This document shows, piece after piece, positions 35,801 through 42,500 of a stretch of DNA of 64,000 nucleotides; positions within the stretch are counted from its first letter, which is position 1; every line of letters begins with the position of its first letter. This DNA comes from JBHJGM01 sp050331815 (GTDB lineage: Bacteria > Verrucomicrobiota > Verrucomicrobiia > Opitutales > JBHJGM01), in the NCBI GenBank assembly GCA_050331815.1, contig JBHJGM010000011.1, forward strand, positions 62,001 through 126,000. The letters are read 5' to 3'. Made by a program: the position numbers and the translations under genes. The notes beneath the pieces were generated by a model, which did no database searches, had not been told where the DNA came from, and worked only from the letters and a program-made list of their open reading frames with translations.

Positions 35801-36858
35801 CGGTGGACCCAGCTGTCTGGGAGGGCATGGACGCCCCAGCGCACCTGCGGCCGCGTATCGAAATTACCGATACAAAACAAAACGAGGTGCTGGCGGCCGG
35901 GCGCGATTGGGAACGCCTACGCGCGGAATACCGCAAGCGCCAGCAGGTTGATGCCCAGGGCGGCGAGGTGGGTCCGGCGAGCCTGTGGACCCGTGCGCGC
36001 ATGCAATGGGAGCGCCACGGATTGACCGAATGGACGATTGGCGATCTGCCTGAAACGGTCGAGATCGGCCTCGTGGGCGAGGTGATGATTCGCGGATGGC
36101 CTGCGATCCGGGCAAACCCTGACAACACGGTTTCCCTGGTCCTGCTTTCCGATGCCGCCGAGGCGCGCATGACAACCTTGAAGGGCTGGATCTCCCTGGC
36201 TGAGCGCGCGCTCGGGCGCGAATTTGCCTGGCTCGAAAAAGACCTCAAGGATCTGCGCAAGGTGGGACCTGTGCTCGTCACGCTCGCCCCGCTGGAAACG
36301 CTTCGCGAGCAGCTTTACCAGAACATCCGCCGCACGCTCCTGGAGCCGGAAACGCTGCTGCCGCTAAGTGCGTCAAATTACAAAAAAACCGTCGAGGCGG
36401 CGCGGGAACAACTACGCGGATTGGTGCCGCGACTTTGTGATCAGCTCAAGCGGCTGCTCGAACTGCGCCAGGCGTTGGTCCTGGGCGAGGGCGGCATCCG
36501 CGGGCTCAAAGCCGAGGCCGAGCGCCTGGTTCCCGCCGACGTCTGCCTGCGTGTGCCCTTCACCCGGTTTGAACGCCTGGAGCGCTATCTGCACGCCCTG
36601 CGAAAACGCGCTGAGCGCGCCCGCATCGATCCGGCCCGCGATGCCGAAAAGGCCGCCCGTATCGCTCCCTTTGTCAAGGCCTACAACGAAGCCATGCGTG
36701 ACCCCAAGCGCCGGGCGCGCAAGCGCGCGCAACTGGAAGAACTGCGCTGGCTGATCGAGGAATTGAAAGTCTCCATCTACGCTCAGGAACTTGGAACCGC
36801 CGAGCCCATATCCGAAAAGAAACTACAGGAAAAAGTCCGGTTTCTCAGGGCGGATTGA
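32899..36858 (+). CDS. hrpA: DEAH-box ATP-dependent RNA helicase HrpA
   Basis: This 1319-residue protein matches HrpA in length and order. Motif I is AGETGSGKTTQLPKMCLAAG near residue 100, DEAH is IIDEAHERSLNIDFLL, motif III is TSATIDTSAFAEAF, motif VI is QRKGRAGRVAEGVCIRLYS. The winged-helix/ratchet region follows, and the end is the HrpA-specific DUF3418 region, KAEAERLVPADVCLRVPFTR. I took ATG 32899 (MTLADLHAVV) over GTG or TTG codons further upstream. HrpA unwinds RNA and, in E. coli, acts on stalled ribosomes. It is divergent from the peptide transporter operon, with 230 bases between. Confidence 0.95.
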   Translation: MTLADLHAVVERVRVRLEDCAGLERIRLGKRLDALWPARHPDKVAPKLEALLRQVEQSARKVAACRERLPQPTFPEGLPISSRAEEIIEQIGRHQVLVIAGETGSGKTTQLPKMCLAAGLGAAGKIGCTQPRRVAALSISRRVADELKVPWGQEVGAKIRFTDKTSPATCVQFMTDGILLNELQNDPVLSEYEALIIDEAHERSLNIDFLLGCLRTLVKRRPDLRLIITSATIDTSAFAEAFEGAPIIEVSGRTFPVLVEYRPLEEAEADSSQLEVAATTVEEIVASNRPGDILVFLPGERDIREVCGLLEACAIGRAEVLPLFGRLSASEQERIFAPTQKRRIILATNIAETSLTLPGIRFVIDTGTARISRFSAHTRTQRLPIEPISQSSADQRKGRAGRVAEGVCIRLYSEKDYSSRPKYTPPEIRRSNLASVILRLKAFGLGEVETFPFIDPPESRAITGGYRLLQDLGAVDEQKQLTALGRELARLPVDPTVGRMLLQARREHCLKEVLVIAAGLSIQDPRERPMEQQEAADQMHRRFRQNDSDFLTLYNIWESYHDEVETLTRRQLRRFCEDHFLSYLRMREWRDIHDQLLRVLRDLGEVRLNSQPADATSIHRSLLVALPGNIGQKDEGNLYRVTHGRRARIFPGSVLFDRRAEKSQRKKKKPPAQNASEARTPPWLLCAEWVETSQLFARTVARIEPRWLPELCGHLCKAVVADPYWDAKAGRVLARERLFLHGLEVASKPVDFGKHDLEQATDIFIRNALAEDDVQEDLGFLKHNRQVRAQVEDAQTRLRLAALHALDDRLYRFYSQRLESVSGVAELRRFINERHGGDDSFLRLTEAQLLGNLGDEATTEAFPDAVEIDGQAVPLRYAYKPGETDDGATLAVSLEQFGALQPGVLDWLVPGYVEERVRLLLRNLPKDLRRQLSPLNENARFICAKLQPSPEPLTRQVAAKLQEYFKLPVDPAVWEGMDAPAHLRPRIEITDTKQNEVLAAGRDWERLRAEYRKRQQVDAQGGEVGPASLWTRARMQWERHGLTEWTIGDLPETVEIGLVGEVMIRGWPAIRANPDNTVSLVLLSDAAEARMTTLKGWISLAERALGREFAWLEKDLKDLRKVGPVLVTLAPLETLREQLYQNIRRTLLEPETLLPLSASNYKKTVEAAREQLRGLVPRLCDQLKRLLELRQALVLGEGGIRGLKAEAERLVPADVCLRVPFTRFERLERYLHALRKRAERARIDPARDAEKAARIAPFVKAYNEAMRDPKRRARKRAQLEELRWLIEELKVSIYAQELGTAEPISEKKLQEKVRFLRAD

Positions 36859-36865
36859 CGGCTGC

Positions 36866-39253
36866 CTAACGCCGCATGCCGGCGGCGGCCAGGCCCACCG
36901 AGACCAGCGAGCTGAGCGGCATCAAAATGGCGGCCAACAGCGGATTCATCAGGCCGGCCAGGGCCAGCGTGACCGCCGCAACGTTGTAGCTCACTGTGAA
37001 GGCAAATACCCGGCGCAGCGCGCGAGACCGCCGTCTGCCCACCTGCAGCACCGACTCGATGCCCGAGAGGTCCTGTCCGAGAAAGTAAAAGTCGGCTTTT
37101 TGCTCGAGCAGGCCCTTGTCGACGACAGGGGTTGCCCGTACGCCAGCAGCATCAAAGGCCAGCGAATCGTTCGCGCCATCACCAACCATCAACACCGAGC
37201 TGCCGCCAGCATCTTGAACGTGCGCGCGCTTTTGTTCTGGCGAGAGATTGCCAAGCGCCCTGGCCGGCTCCAGCCCCAGGCTCTGCGCCAGCGTATCCAC
37301 TTTTTCCTGACGATCCCCGGAGAGTATGCACAGGGAGAACCCCCGCTTTCGCAGGCGGGCCAGTTCGTCGGCGGCATCCCGACGCACGGCGTCCTCAAAG
37401 CTAAAGCCTGCGAGTACCTTCCCGTTGTGCGCGAAGACGGTGTCGGCCTCGATGGTATCTGTGTCCGCCCAGCCGGGGCGTCCGAGCGTCCATCGGCCTA
37501 CTGCAGTGGCCAGGCGAACCCCTTGACCCGTGACTTCGTTCAGCCGTTCGTCCCGAGTATCTGGATACGCAGCGGGCTCGAAATCCGGTAGTTTCAAGAG
37601 GGCCTCGCGCAGGCTCCGCCCCACCGGGTGCAGGCTGTGTTCAATCAGACGGAAAAGCATTTGCCGATTGCCGGGCGAAAGCGTCAGGAGCGCTTCGGGA
37701 TTCTTCAGCCGGGGCGACTCCAGCGTCAGGGTGCCGGTCTTGTCGAAAAAGATTTGGCGGATGCGCTTGAGGCGGGCCCACATTGAAGCCTCGCGCAGGT
37801 AGACCCCGCAGCGCCTCAGCGCGGTGGAGGCGATTTCCTCCGTCAGCGGCCAGGCAACGCCCAGTGCACAGGGGCAGGAAACCACCAGCACGGCGACAAA
37901 GACCTCCAAGGCTTGGGGCCATGCACCGGTCAGCCACAACCAGCCCAGCCCTCCAATCGCGGCGAGGGCGAGGACGATGCCCAGGTAAATCTTTAGCACA
38001 CGCTCCAGGCCCGGATTTCGGCTGGAGTCGCCCTGATTCACCAGCAGCCGTGACAGGAGCGAGGCCTGCCAGCTTTCTTGAACTTCTAGCGCGAGTGCCG
38101 TGGTGGCGATGTTTATGGCACCGGCGGGCACGGCCCGGGCCGCCGTCCAGGTGCGGGGCTCGGACTCGCCGTTGATCCACTCGAGCGAGAGCAAGGCGTC
38201 TTCCTGCAGGAGCCGGCAGCGCACGGGCACCACCTGACCGGGCTTGACGATAATGCGCATGCCCGCGCTCAAGGCATCGACCGCCAGCGCCGCCGCCGGG
38301 TCAGAGAGGCTTTGCACGCGCAGGAGGTCGGGTCGCTGACCGACCAGGCGGCTGCGGTTGCGTTCAACAGCGGCTTCCTGCAGCCACCTGCCAACCAGCA
38401 TCAGAAAAACAAATACGCTGACGAAGTCGAAATACAGCAGCGCCTCGCGATCCACCAGCCAGCCAACCAGCGATCCCAGCCAGGCAACCACCAGGCCGAG
38501 GGCGATCGGCAGGTCGATGTGGAGCACCCCACGCCGCAAGCCTCGAAAGGCGCGCTCGATGAAGTAACTGCCACCGACGGACAGGCTCAGCGTCGCGAAC
38601 ACGGCGGTGAGGATTTCGAAAAGCCGCGCGTATTCAAAATCCTCGGACATACCCAGGTAGCGCGGCAGGGTGAAAAGCATCGCGTTCAAGGCGAGGAAGG
38701 CACACACACCGATCCGCGTCGGCAGCCCGCGCAGCCCATCCGACGTCTCCTCGCCTGCCTGCCCCAGACGATAGCCAAAGCGCTGCAACTCCTGAGCGAA
38801 GATGCGGATTTCAAAGGCACCCCGCTCCCACTGCAGGCGCGCGCGGCCCAGTTGCGCGTTTACATTCAGGCGGACGTTGCCGGGTTGGTCGTCGAAGATC
38901 TTTTGAATCAGCCAGACACAGCCGACGCAGGAGATGCCCGTCAGCCCGAGTTCGAGGGTGGCGGGGGCCTCGGGGGCGGCTTCTGCCTCGGCCTTGCGGG
39001 CCATCGCATCGAGCCACTCCAGGTTTTCGCCCGCGTGAAAAACCGCCGAGGAAACCGGCTGCAGCGGACGATCCTTAAGGTCGTAAAAACGCGTCAGCCC
39101 GCGGTCGTGCAGGAGGCGGTGTACGTATTCACAGCCCGCGCAGCAAAAGCGTTCGTCATCTTGGCGCGGTCGATAGGGCGTCCCGCAGTGGTCGCAGCGC
39201 CGGGTGGTAGAGGCGGCGGTCGAAGGCGCGGCGTCGGTGGTGGCGTGGCTCAT
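36866..39253 (-). CDS. ccoI: cbb3 oxidase-associated copper P-type ATPase
   Basis: A 795-residue P1B ATPase. The N-terminus has a Cys-rich metal domain (CDHCGTPYRPRQDDERFCCAGC) typical of CcoI/FixI, then an HMA-like domain with GISCVGCVWLIQKI. The membrane metal site is SCPCALG, the phosphorylation site is FFDKTGTLTLESP, and the hinge is MVGDGANDSLAFDAAG. It exports copper to the periplasm for building the CuB centre of cbb3 oxidase. ATG 39253 is chosen; a GTG at 39289 would overlap the previous gene. It closes the cco operon and ends 7 bases from the end of the convergent hrpA. Confidence 0.93.
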   Translation of the reverse strand: MSHATTDAAPSTAASTTRRCDHCGTPYRPRQDDERFCCAGCEYVHRLLHDRGLTRFYDLKDRPLQPVSSAVFHAGENLEWLDAMARKAEAEAAPEAPATLELGLTGISCVGCVWLIQKIFDDQPGNVRLNVNAQLGRARLQWERGAFEIRIFAQELQRFGYRLGQAGEETSDGLRGLPTRIGVCAFLALNAMLFTLPRYLGMSEDFEYARLFEILTAVFATLSLSVGGSYFIERAFRGLRRGVLHIDLPIALGLVVAWLGSLVGWLVDREALLYFDFVSVFVFLMLVGRWLQEAAVERNRSRLVGQRPDLLRVQSLSDPAAALAVDALSAGMRIIVKPGQVVPVRCRLLQEDALLSLEWINGESEPRTWTAARAVPAGAINIATTALALEVQESWQASLLSRLLVNQGDSSRNPGLERVLKIYLGIVLALAAIGGLGWLWLTGAWPQALEVFVAVLVVSCPCALGVAWPLTEEIASTALRRCGVYLREASMWARLKRIRQIFFDKTGTLTLESPRLKNPEALLTLSPGNRQMLFRLIEHSLHPVGRSLREALLKLPDFEPAAYPDTRDERLNEVTGQGVRLATAVGRWTLGRPGWADTDTIEADTVFAHNGKVLAGFSFEDAVRRDAADELARLRKRGFSLCILSGDRQEKVDTLAQSLGLEPARALGNLSPEQKRAHVQDAGGSSVLMVGDGANDSLAFDAAGVRATPVVDKGLLEQKADFYFLGQDLSGIESVLQVGRRRSRALRRVFAFTVSYNVAAVTLALAGLMNPLLAAILMPLSSLVSVGLAAAGMRR

Positions 39254-39273
39254 GGGGCGCGCACCGGATTCGT

Positions 39274-39972
39274 TCAAAAGTGGCACCACTCAGGCAGGCC
39301 GCTCAGCGCGTTTTCTACGTTGAGCAAGCGCCAGCCGATGATGACCGCCATCAGCAGTGCCATCGCGCGCTGGATGCGCTTCAGCCAGATTGGGCCGACC
39401 GCCCGGCGCAGCTGCCAAAATTGGGTCTGGGCCAGGAAGAGGAGGGGTAGTGTACCCAGCGCGAAGGCGAGCAGGAACTCCGCGCCGCGCACCGAACTGC
39501 CCATCAGCGCCGCCAGGCCGAACATCGCGTAGAGGGGGCCGCAGGGCAGAAACGGAGTGAAAAAGCCAAGGGTGCCCCCGGCCACCGGGCGCGGCCAACC
39601 GCGCACCTTTTGATTCACCCGAAAGAAGAGGCGGCCAAAAAAACGCGGCTTGGGCAGGCGCTGATCAAGGCCGAGCGCTACAGCCAGAAAGAACAAAACC
39701 AGCACCCACGGCAGATAACCCAGCGGCGAAAGCGAAAAGGTATTGACCACCAGCGCGCCCAGGCCTCCGGCGATCGCCCCGATGATACCGTAGGCCAGGA
39801 TGCGGGCTGCGTGGTAAGCGGTGGCGGTGGTTGCAACGCTCCCGCTTTCCTTGGGCGCGGGCAAAAAGGCACAGGCCAGCGGGCCGCACATACCCACGCA
39901 GTGCAGACTCGTCACGAGCCCGGCAATGAAGGCGGGCCCGGGTCCGGTAATCGTGTTGGCGTCGATGATCAC
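39274..39972 (-). CDS. SafE/CcoH-like sulfite exporter family membrane protein
   Basis: This 232-residue protein has about six helices and the family opening FIAGLVTSLHCVGMCGPLAC, followed in the second half by GGTLGFFTPFLPCGPLYAMF. The repeated Cys-Gly-Pro motifs are typical of the DsbD/TauE-like (PF13386) group found in cbb3 operons, which is thought to help copper or thiol delivery for oxidase assembly. It overlaps its upstream neighbour by 4 bases. Confidence 0.85.
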   Translation of the reverse strand: MIIDANTITGPGPAFIAGLVTSLHCVGMCGPLACAFLPAPKESGSVATTATAYHAARILAYGIIGAIAGGLGALVVNTFSLSPLGYLPWVLVLFFLAVALGLDQRLPKPRFFGRLFFRVNQKVRGWPRPVAGGTLGFFTPFLPCGPLYAMFGLAALMGSSVRGAEFLLAFALGTLPLLFLAQTQFWQLRRAVGPIWLKRIQRAMALLMAVIIGWRLLNVENALSGLPEWCHF

Positions 39973-40163
39973 GGTGCGGTCGGGGGGAGGGTGGCATCGC
40001 CGGAGTGTTCGGGAACATCCAGCGACTGCCCCAAGGACACTTCATCGGGCTGACGCTCCAGGGCAAACTGAATCAAAAACACCCAGGCCAGCACCAACCC
40101 CAGGAAGAGGATTACGGGCCAAATCCAGGGGCGCTTGAGGATCGGATTGAATAAAGCGCTCAT
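39969..40163 (-). CDS. Small single-helix membrane protein in the cco operon
   Basis: A 64-residue protein with one transmembrane helix (WPVILFLGLVLAWVFLIQFA, residues about 15-34) and a polar acidic tail. It occupies the place of FixH/CcoH in the operon, between ccoG and the SafE-like gene. It is much shorter than FixH and I see no firm match. It overlaps both neighbours by 4 bases, so it is translationally coupled. A role in oxidase assembly is inference from position. Confidence 0.75.
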   Translation of the reverse strand: MSALFNPILKRPWIWPVILFLGLVLAWVFLIQFALERQPDEVSLGQSLDVPEHSGDATLPPTAP

Positions 40164-41620
40164 CCGGACTTCTCAGGGGCGGCCGTGGCTTCCTCGCGGC
40201 GGCGTTCGCGTTCGGTGCGCAGCAGAACCGGGTCGGGCCCGACAAAGCGTGTGCGATCGCGGATGGTGACGTCCTTGTCCGCATCGGTCAGCACCACCGG
40301 CATCTCAAACTCACCGTGGTAGGCACTCATCGCCTGCAGCACCACCAGAGAGCGCACGGTCTCCTCCATGGGGGCCAGCCGGAACGGCTCCTCAAAGCCA
40401 TGCACCACAATTCCCTCCGGCAATTCCAGAATCCTCGCCTGCCACTCCACGGGCCGGTTGCGCTTGTTGATAACGCGCACATTGAAGCTGTTGCGAACGG
40501 TTTCCTGCTCGAAATCCGCCACGTAGGTGGCCCCGCTCATGCGCACCACGTTCAGGTGGGCAGGGCGAATGGTGGAGAAGGACAGCGTGGCCGCAAGGAC
40601 GCCCAGGCTCATAAGCAAACCGTACACGAACAGGCGCGGGCGCACCACGCGACGTGGCTTGCCGGCGAGTCCATTGAAGGAGTCGTAGCGGATCAGCCCG
40701 CGCTCGCGCCCGAGCTTGTCCATGATGGCGTCGCAGGCGTCGATGCAGTTGGCGCAGCCGATGCACTCCATCTGCAGGCCCTGGCGAATGTCGATGCCCG
40801 TTGGGCAGACGGCCACGCAGCGGTTGCAGGCGATGCAGTCGCCCACGCCCTCGATGCTGGGCTTGCCGCGGGGTTCACCACGGGTTTCGTCGTAGCCGAT
40901 GATAAGCGAGTCATCGTCGATCAGCGCGCTTTGGAGGCGTCCGTAGGGGCAGATGATCAGGCACAACTGCTCGCGAAACCACGAAAAGTTGAAGTAAAGC
41001 GCTCCGGTGGCCACCATCACAAAGGCAAAGGGCTTCAGGTGTTCGGTCGGGCTGGTCAGCATCCATTCCCACAGCTGCGGGATCGAGATGAAGTAAGCCA
41101 GAAACAGGTGCGCGATGACCGCCGACAGCAGCAGGAAAACCAGGTGCTTGCCGCCTCGGCGCAGCACCTTTCCGGCATCCCAGGGTCGCTTGTCCAAGCG
41201 CTTTTGGGCGGTCGCATCGCCTTCGAACCACCGCTCAATGCGCCGGTATACGTGCTCCAAAAAAACCGTTTGCGGACAGGCCCAGCCGCACCAGATGCGT
41301 CCGAACAGCGCGGTGATGAAAAACAGCGAAAAGCCTAGCCCTGTGATCAGAAAGAACATCAGCCAGAGATCCTGCGTGACTAGGGTCAGGCCAAACAGGT
41401 GAAAACGCCGGTTGATGACATCGAGAAAAACGGCCGGGAAGCCGTTGATCGGTATCCATGGCAACAATACATACACCGCGATCAGCACCCAGGCGCTCAC
41501 GCGGCGAAACCAGGTGAAGCGCCCCTGGACGTCCGCCGGCCGTAGGAAATTGCGCGAGCCGTCCTCGGCGATCGTGGTGACCGTCTCGCGATTGGGCTGA
41601 CGCTGGGCGGATGGGGCCAT
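40160..41620 (-). CDS. ccoG: cbb3 oxidase accessory protein CcoG (FixG/RdxA)
   Basis: This 486-residue protein has the N-terminal membrane region with AWVLIAVYVLLPWIPINGFP and the CcoG segment WCGWACPQTVFLEHVYR. It has two ferredoxin-type 4Fe-4S sites (CIACNRCVAVCPTGIDIRQG and CIGCANCIDACDAIM). The C-terminal domain is an Ig-like fold (FNVRVINKRNRPVEWQARIL). CcoG reduces copper for the oxidase active site in other bacteria. It follows ccoP by 20 bases. Confidence 0.95.
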   Translation of the reverse strand: MAPSAQRQPNRETVTTIAEDGSRNFLRPADVQGRFTWFRRVSAWVLIAVYVLLPWIPINGFPAVFLDVINRRFHLFGLTLVTQDLWLMFFLITGLGFSLFFITALFGRIWCGWACPQTVFLEHVYRRIERWFEGDATAQKRLDKRPWDAGKVLRRGGKHLVFLLLSAVIAHLFLAYFISIPQLWEWMLTSPTEHLKPFAFVMVATGALYFNFSWFREQLCLIICPYGRLQSALIDDDSLIIGYDETRGEPRGKPSIEGVGDCIACNRCVAVCPTGIDIRQGLQMECIGCANCIDACDAIMDKLGRERGLIRYDSFNGLAGKPRRVVRPRLFVYGLLMSLGVLAATLSFSTIRPAHLNVVRMSGATYVADFEQETVRNSFNVRVINKRNRPVEWQARILELPEGIVVHGFEEPFRLAPMEETVRSLVVLQAMSAYHGEFEMPVVLTDADKDVTIRDRTRFVGPDPVLLRTERERRREEATAAPEKSG

Positions 41621-41640
41621 GGCGGGGCGGCCTGAGCCGG

Positions 41641-42285
41641 CTAGAGGTTTTCGGGCGCGGCGGATTCAACCGTTTCCGTTCCCTGAGCCTCGATGGCGGC
41701 GCGCAGGCTGGCCTCGTCGTTTTGGCTCATGACGTAGGCAACCACGCGGCCGACCTTCTGCTGTCCTAGGCTTGGGCCCCAGGGCTGCATGACCTGTGCG
41801 CCGTCCTTGTTGATGCCGTTGAAAACTGTGTGATAAATTTCAGGTGGGCTGGCCCCGTAAGTCCATTCGTCGTCGATCAGGTTGAAGCCGAGCCCGGCGA
41901 TGCCCTGCATGTCCGCTCCGTGGCAGGTCACGCAGCTGGTCTCAAAGATTTCGCGACCCTCGGCGACCACGTCGGGATTGCGCATCATGTCCCAAAAGAC
42001 CTCGGGATCGTCGGCGTCGAAGCCCCCGGCGAGTTGGATTTCCTGCAGGCGGTTCAACTCGTTTTGCACGCTGGCGTAGTCGCTGGGACCTACGCCGCTT
42101 TGAATCGAGAAAAAGTAGTACACGAAGGAGAACACAATGGCCCCGTACAGCGTGAACAGCCACCAGTTGGGCAGGCGCTGGTCGTACTCCTGGATGCCGT
42201 CGTAGCTGTGGTCCAGCAGGCGAATCTCGCCTTTTTGGACGGGCCCCTTGGCCTCCTGTGCGTGGGTTACGTTTTCGTCGTTCAT
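41641..42285 (-). CDS. ccoP: cbb3 oxidase subunit CcoP, one-heme form
   Basis: This 214-residue protein starts with a CcoP-type cytosolic segment (RLLDHSYDGIQEYDQRLPNW), then one helix WWLFTLYGAIVFSFVYYFFS and a periplasmic cytochrome c domain. It has a single heme site, CVTCHGADMQ, and a later Met in QVMQPWGPSLGQQ as axial ligand. Most CcoP proteins are near 300 residues and carry two c-type hemes, so this is a shortened, one-heme version. It transfers electrons into the oxidase. ccoQ lies just upstream. Confidence 0.93.
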   Translation of the reverse strand: MNDENVTHAQEAKGPVQKGEIRLLDHSYDGIQEYDQRLPNWWLFTLYGAIVFSFVYYFFSIQSGVGPSDYASVQNELNRLQEIQLAGGFDADDPEVFWDMMRNPDVVAEGREIFETSCVTCHGADMQGIAGLGFNLIDDEWTYGASPPEIYHTVFNGINKDGAQVMQPWGPSLGQQKVGRVVAYVMSQNDEASLRAAIEAQGTETVESAAPENL

Positions 42286-42497
42286 CGATTGTCGTGCTTG
42301 GCGGGCTTGTCGGGAATCAAGACTTCGGCGTCATCGGGAGCCAAGGGGAGGTTGGCGGCGTGTTCGCGCTTTTCGCGCTTCATGGTGACGATGCGCCACA
42401 CCTGGTAGGTGAAGAGCGAGGCGGTCAGAACAAACGCAACGAGCAGGACCCAGGTGGTCCATTGGTCGAGTTGAAGCTGTTCGAGCAGTTTACGCAT
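42282..42497 (-). CDS. ccoQ: CcoQ-like small membrane subunit of cbb3 oxidase
   Basis: A 71-residue protein with one helix (WTTWVLLVAFVLTASLFTYQ) and a charged cytosolic tail. It lies between ccoNO and ccoP, overlapping ccoP by 4 bases and sitting 3 bases from the ccoNO stop. Size, single helix and place match CcoQ/FixQ. The assignment rests mainly on position because the family is poorly conserved. Confidence 0.8.
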   Translation of the reverse strand: MRKLLEQLQLDQWTTWVLLVAFVLTASLFTYQVWRIVTMKREKREHAANLPLAPDDAEVLIPDKPAKHDNR

Positions 42498-42500
42498 GGC

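Noticed and set aside
41641..42285. A second heme c site in CcoP
   Set aside because: I looked for another CxxCH and found only CVTCH.
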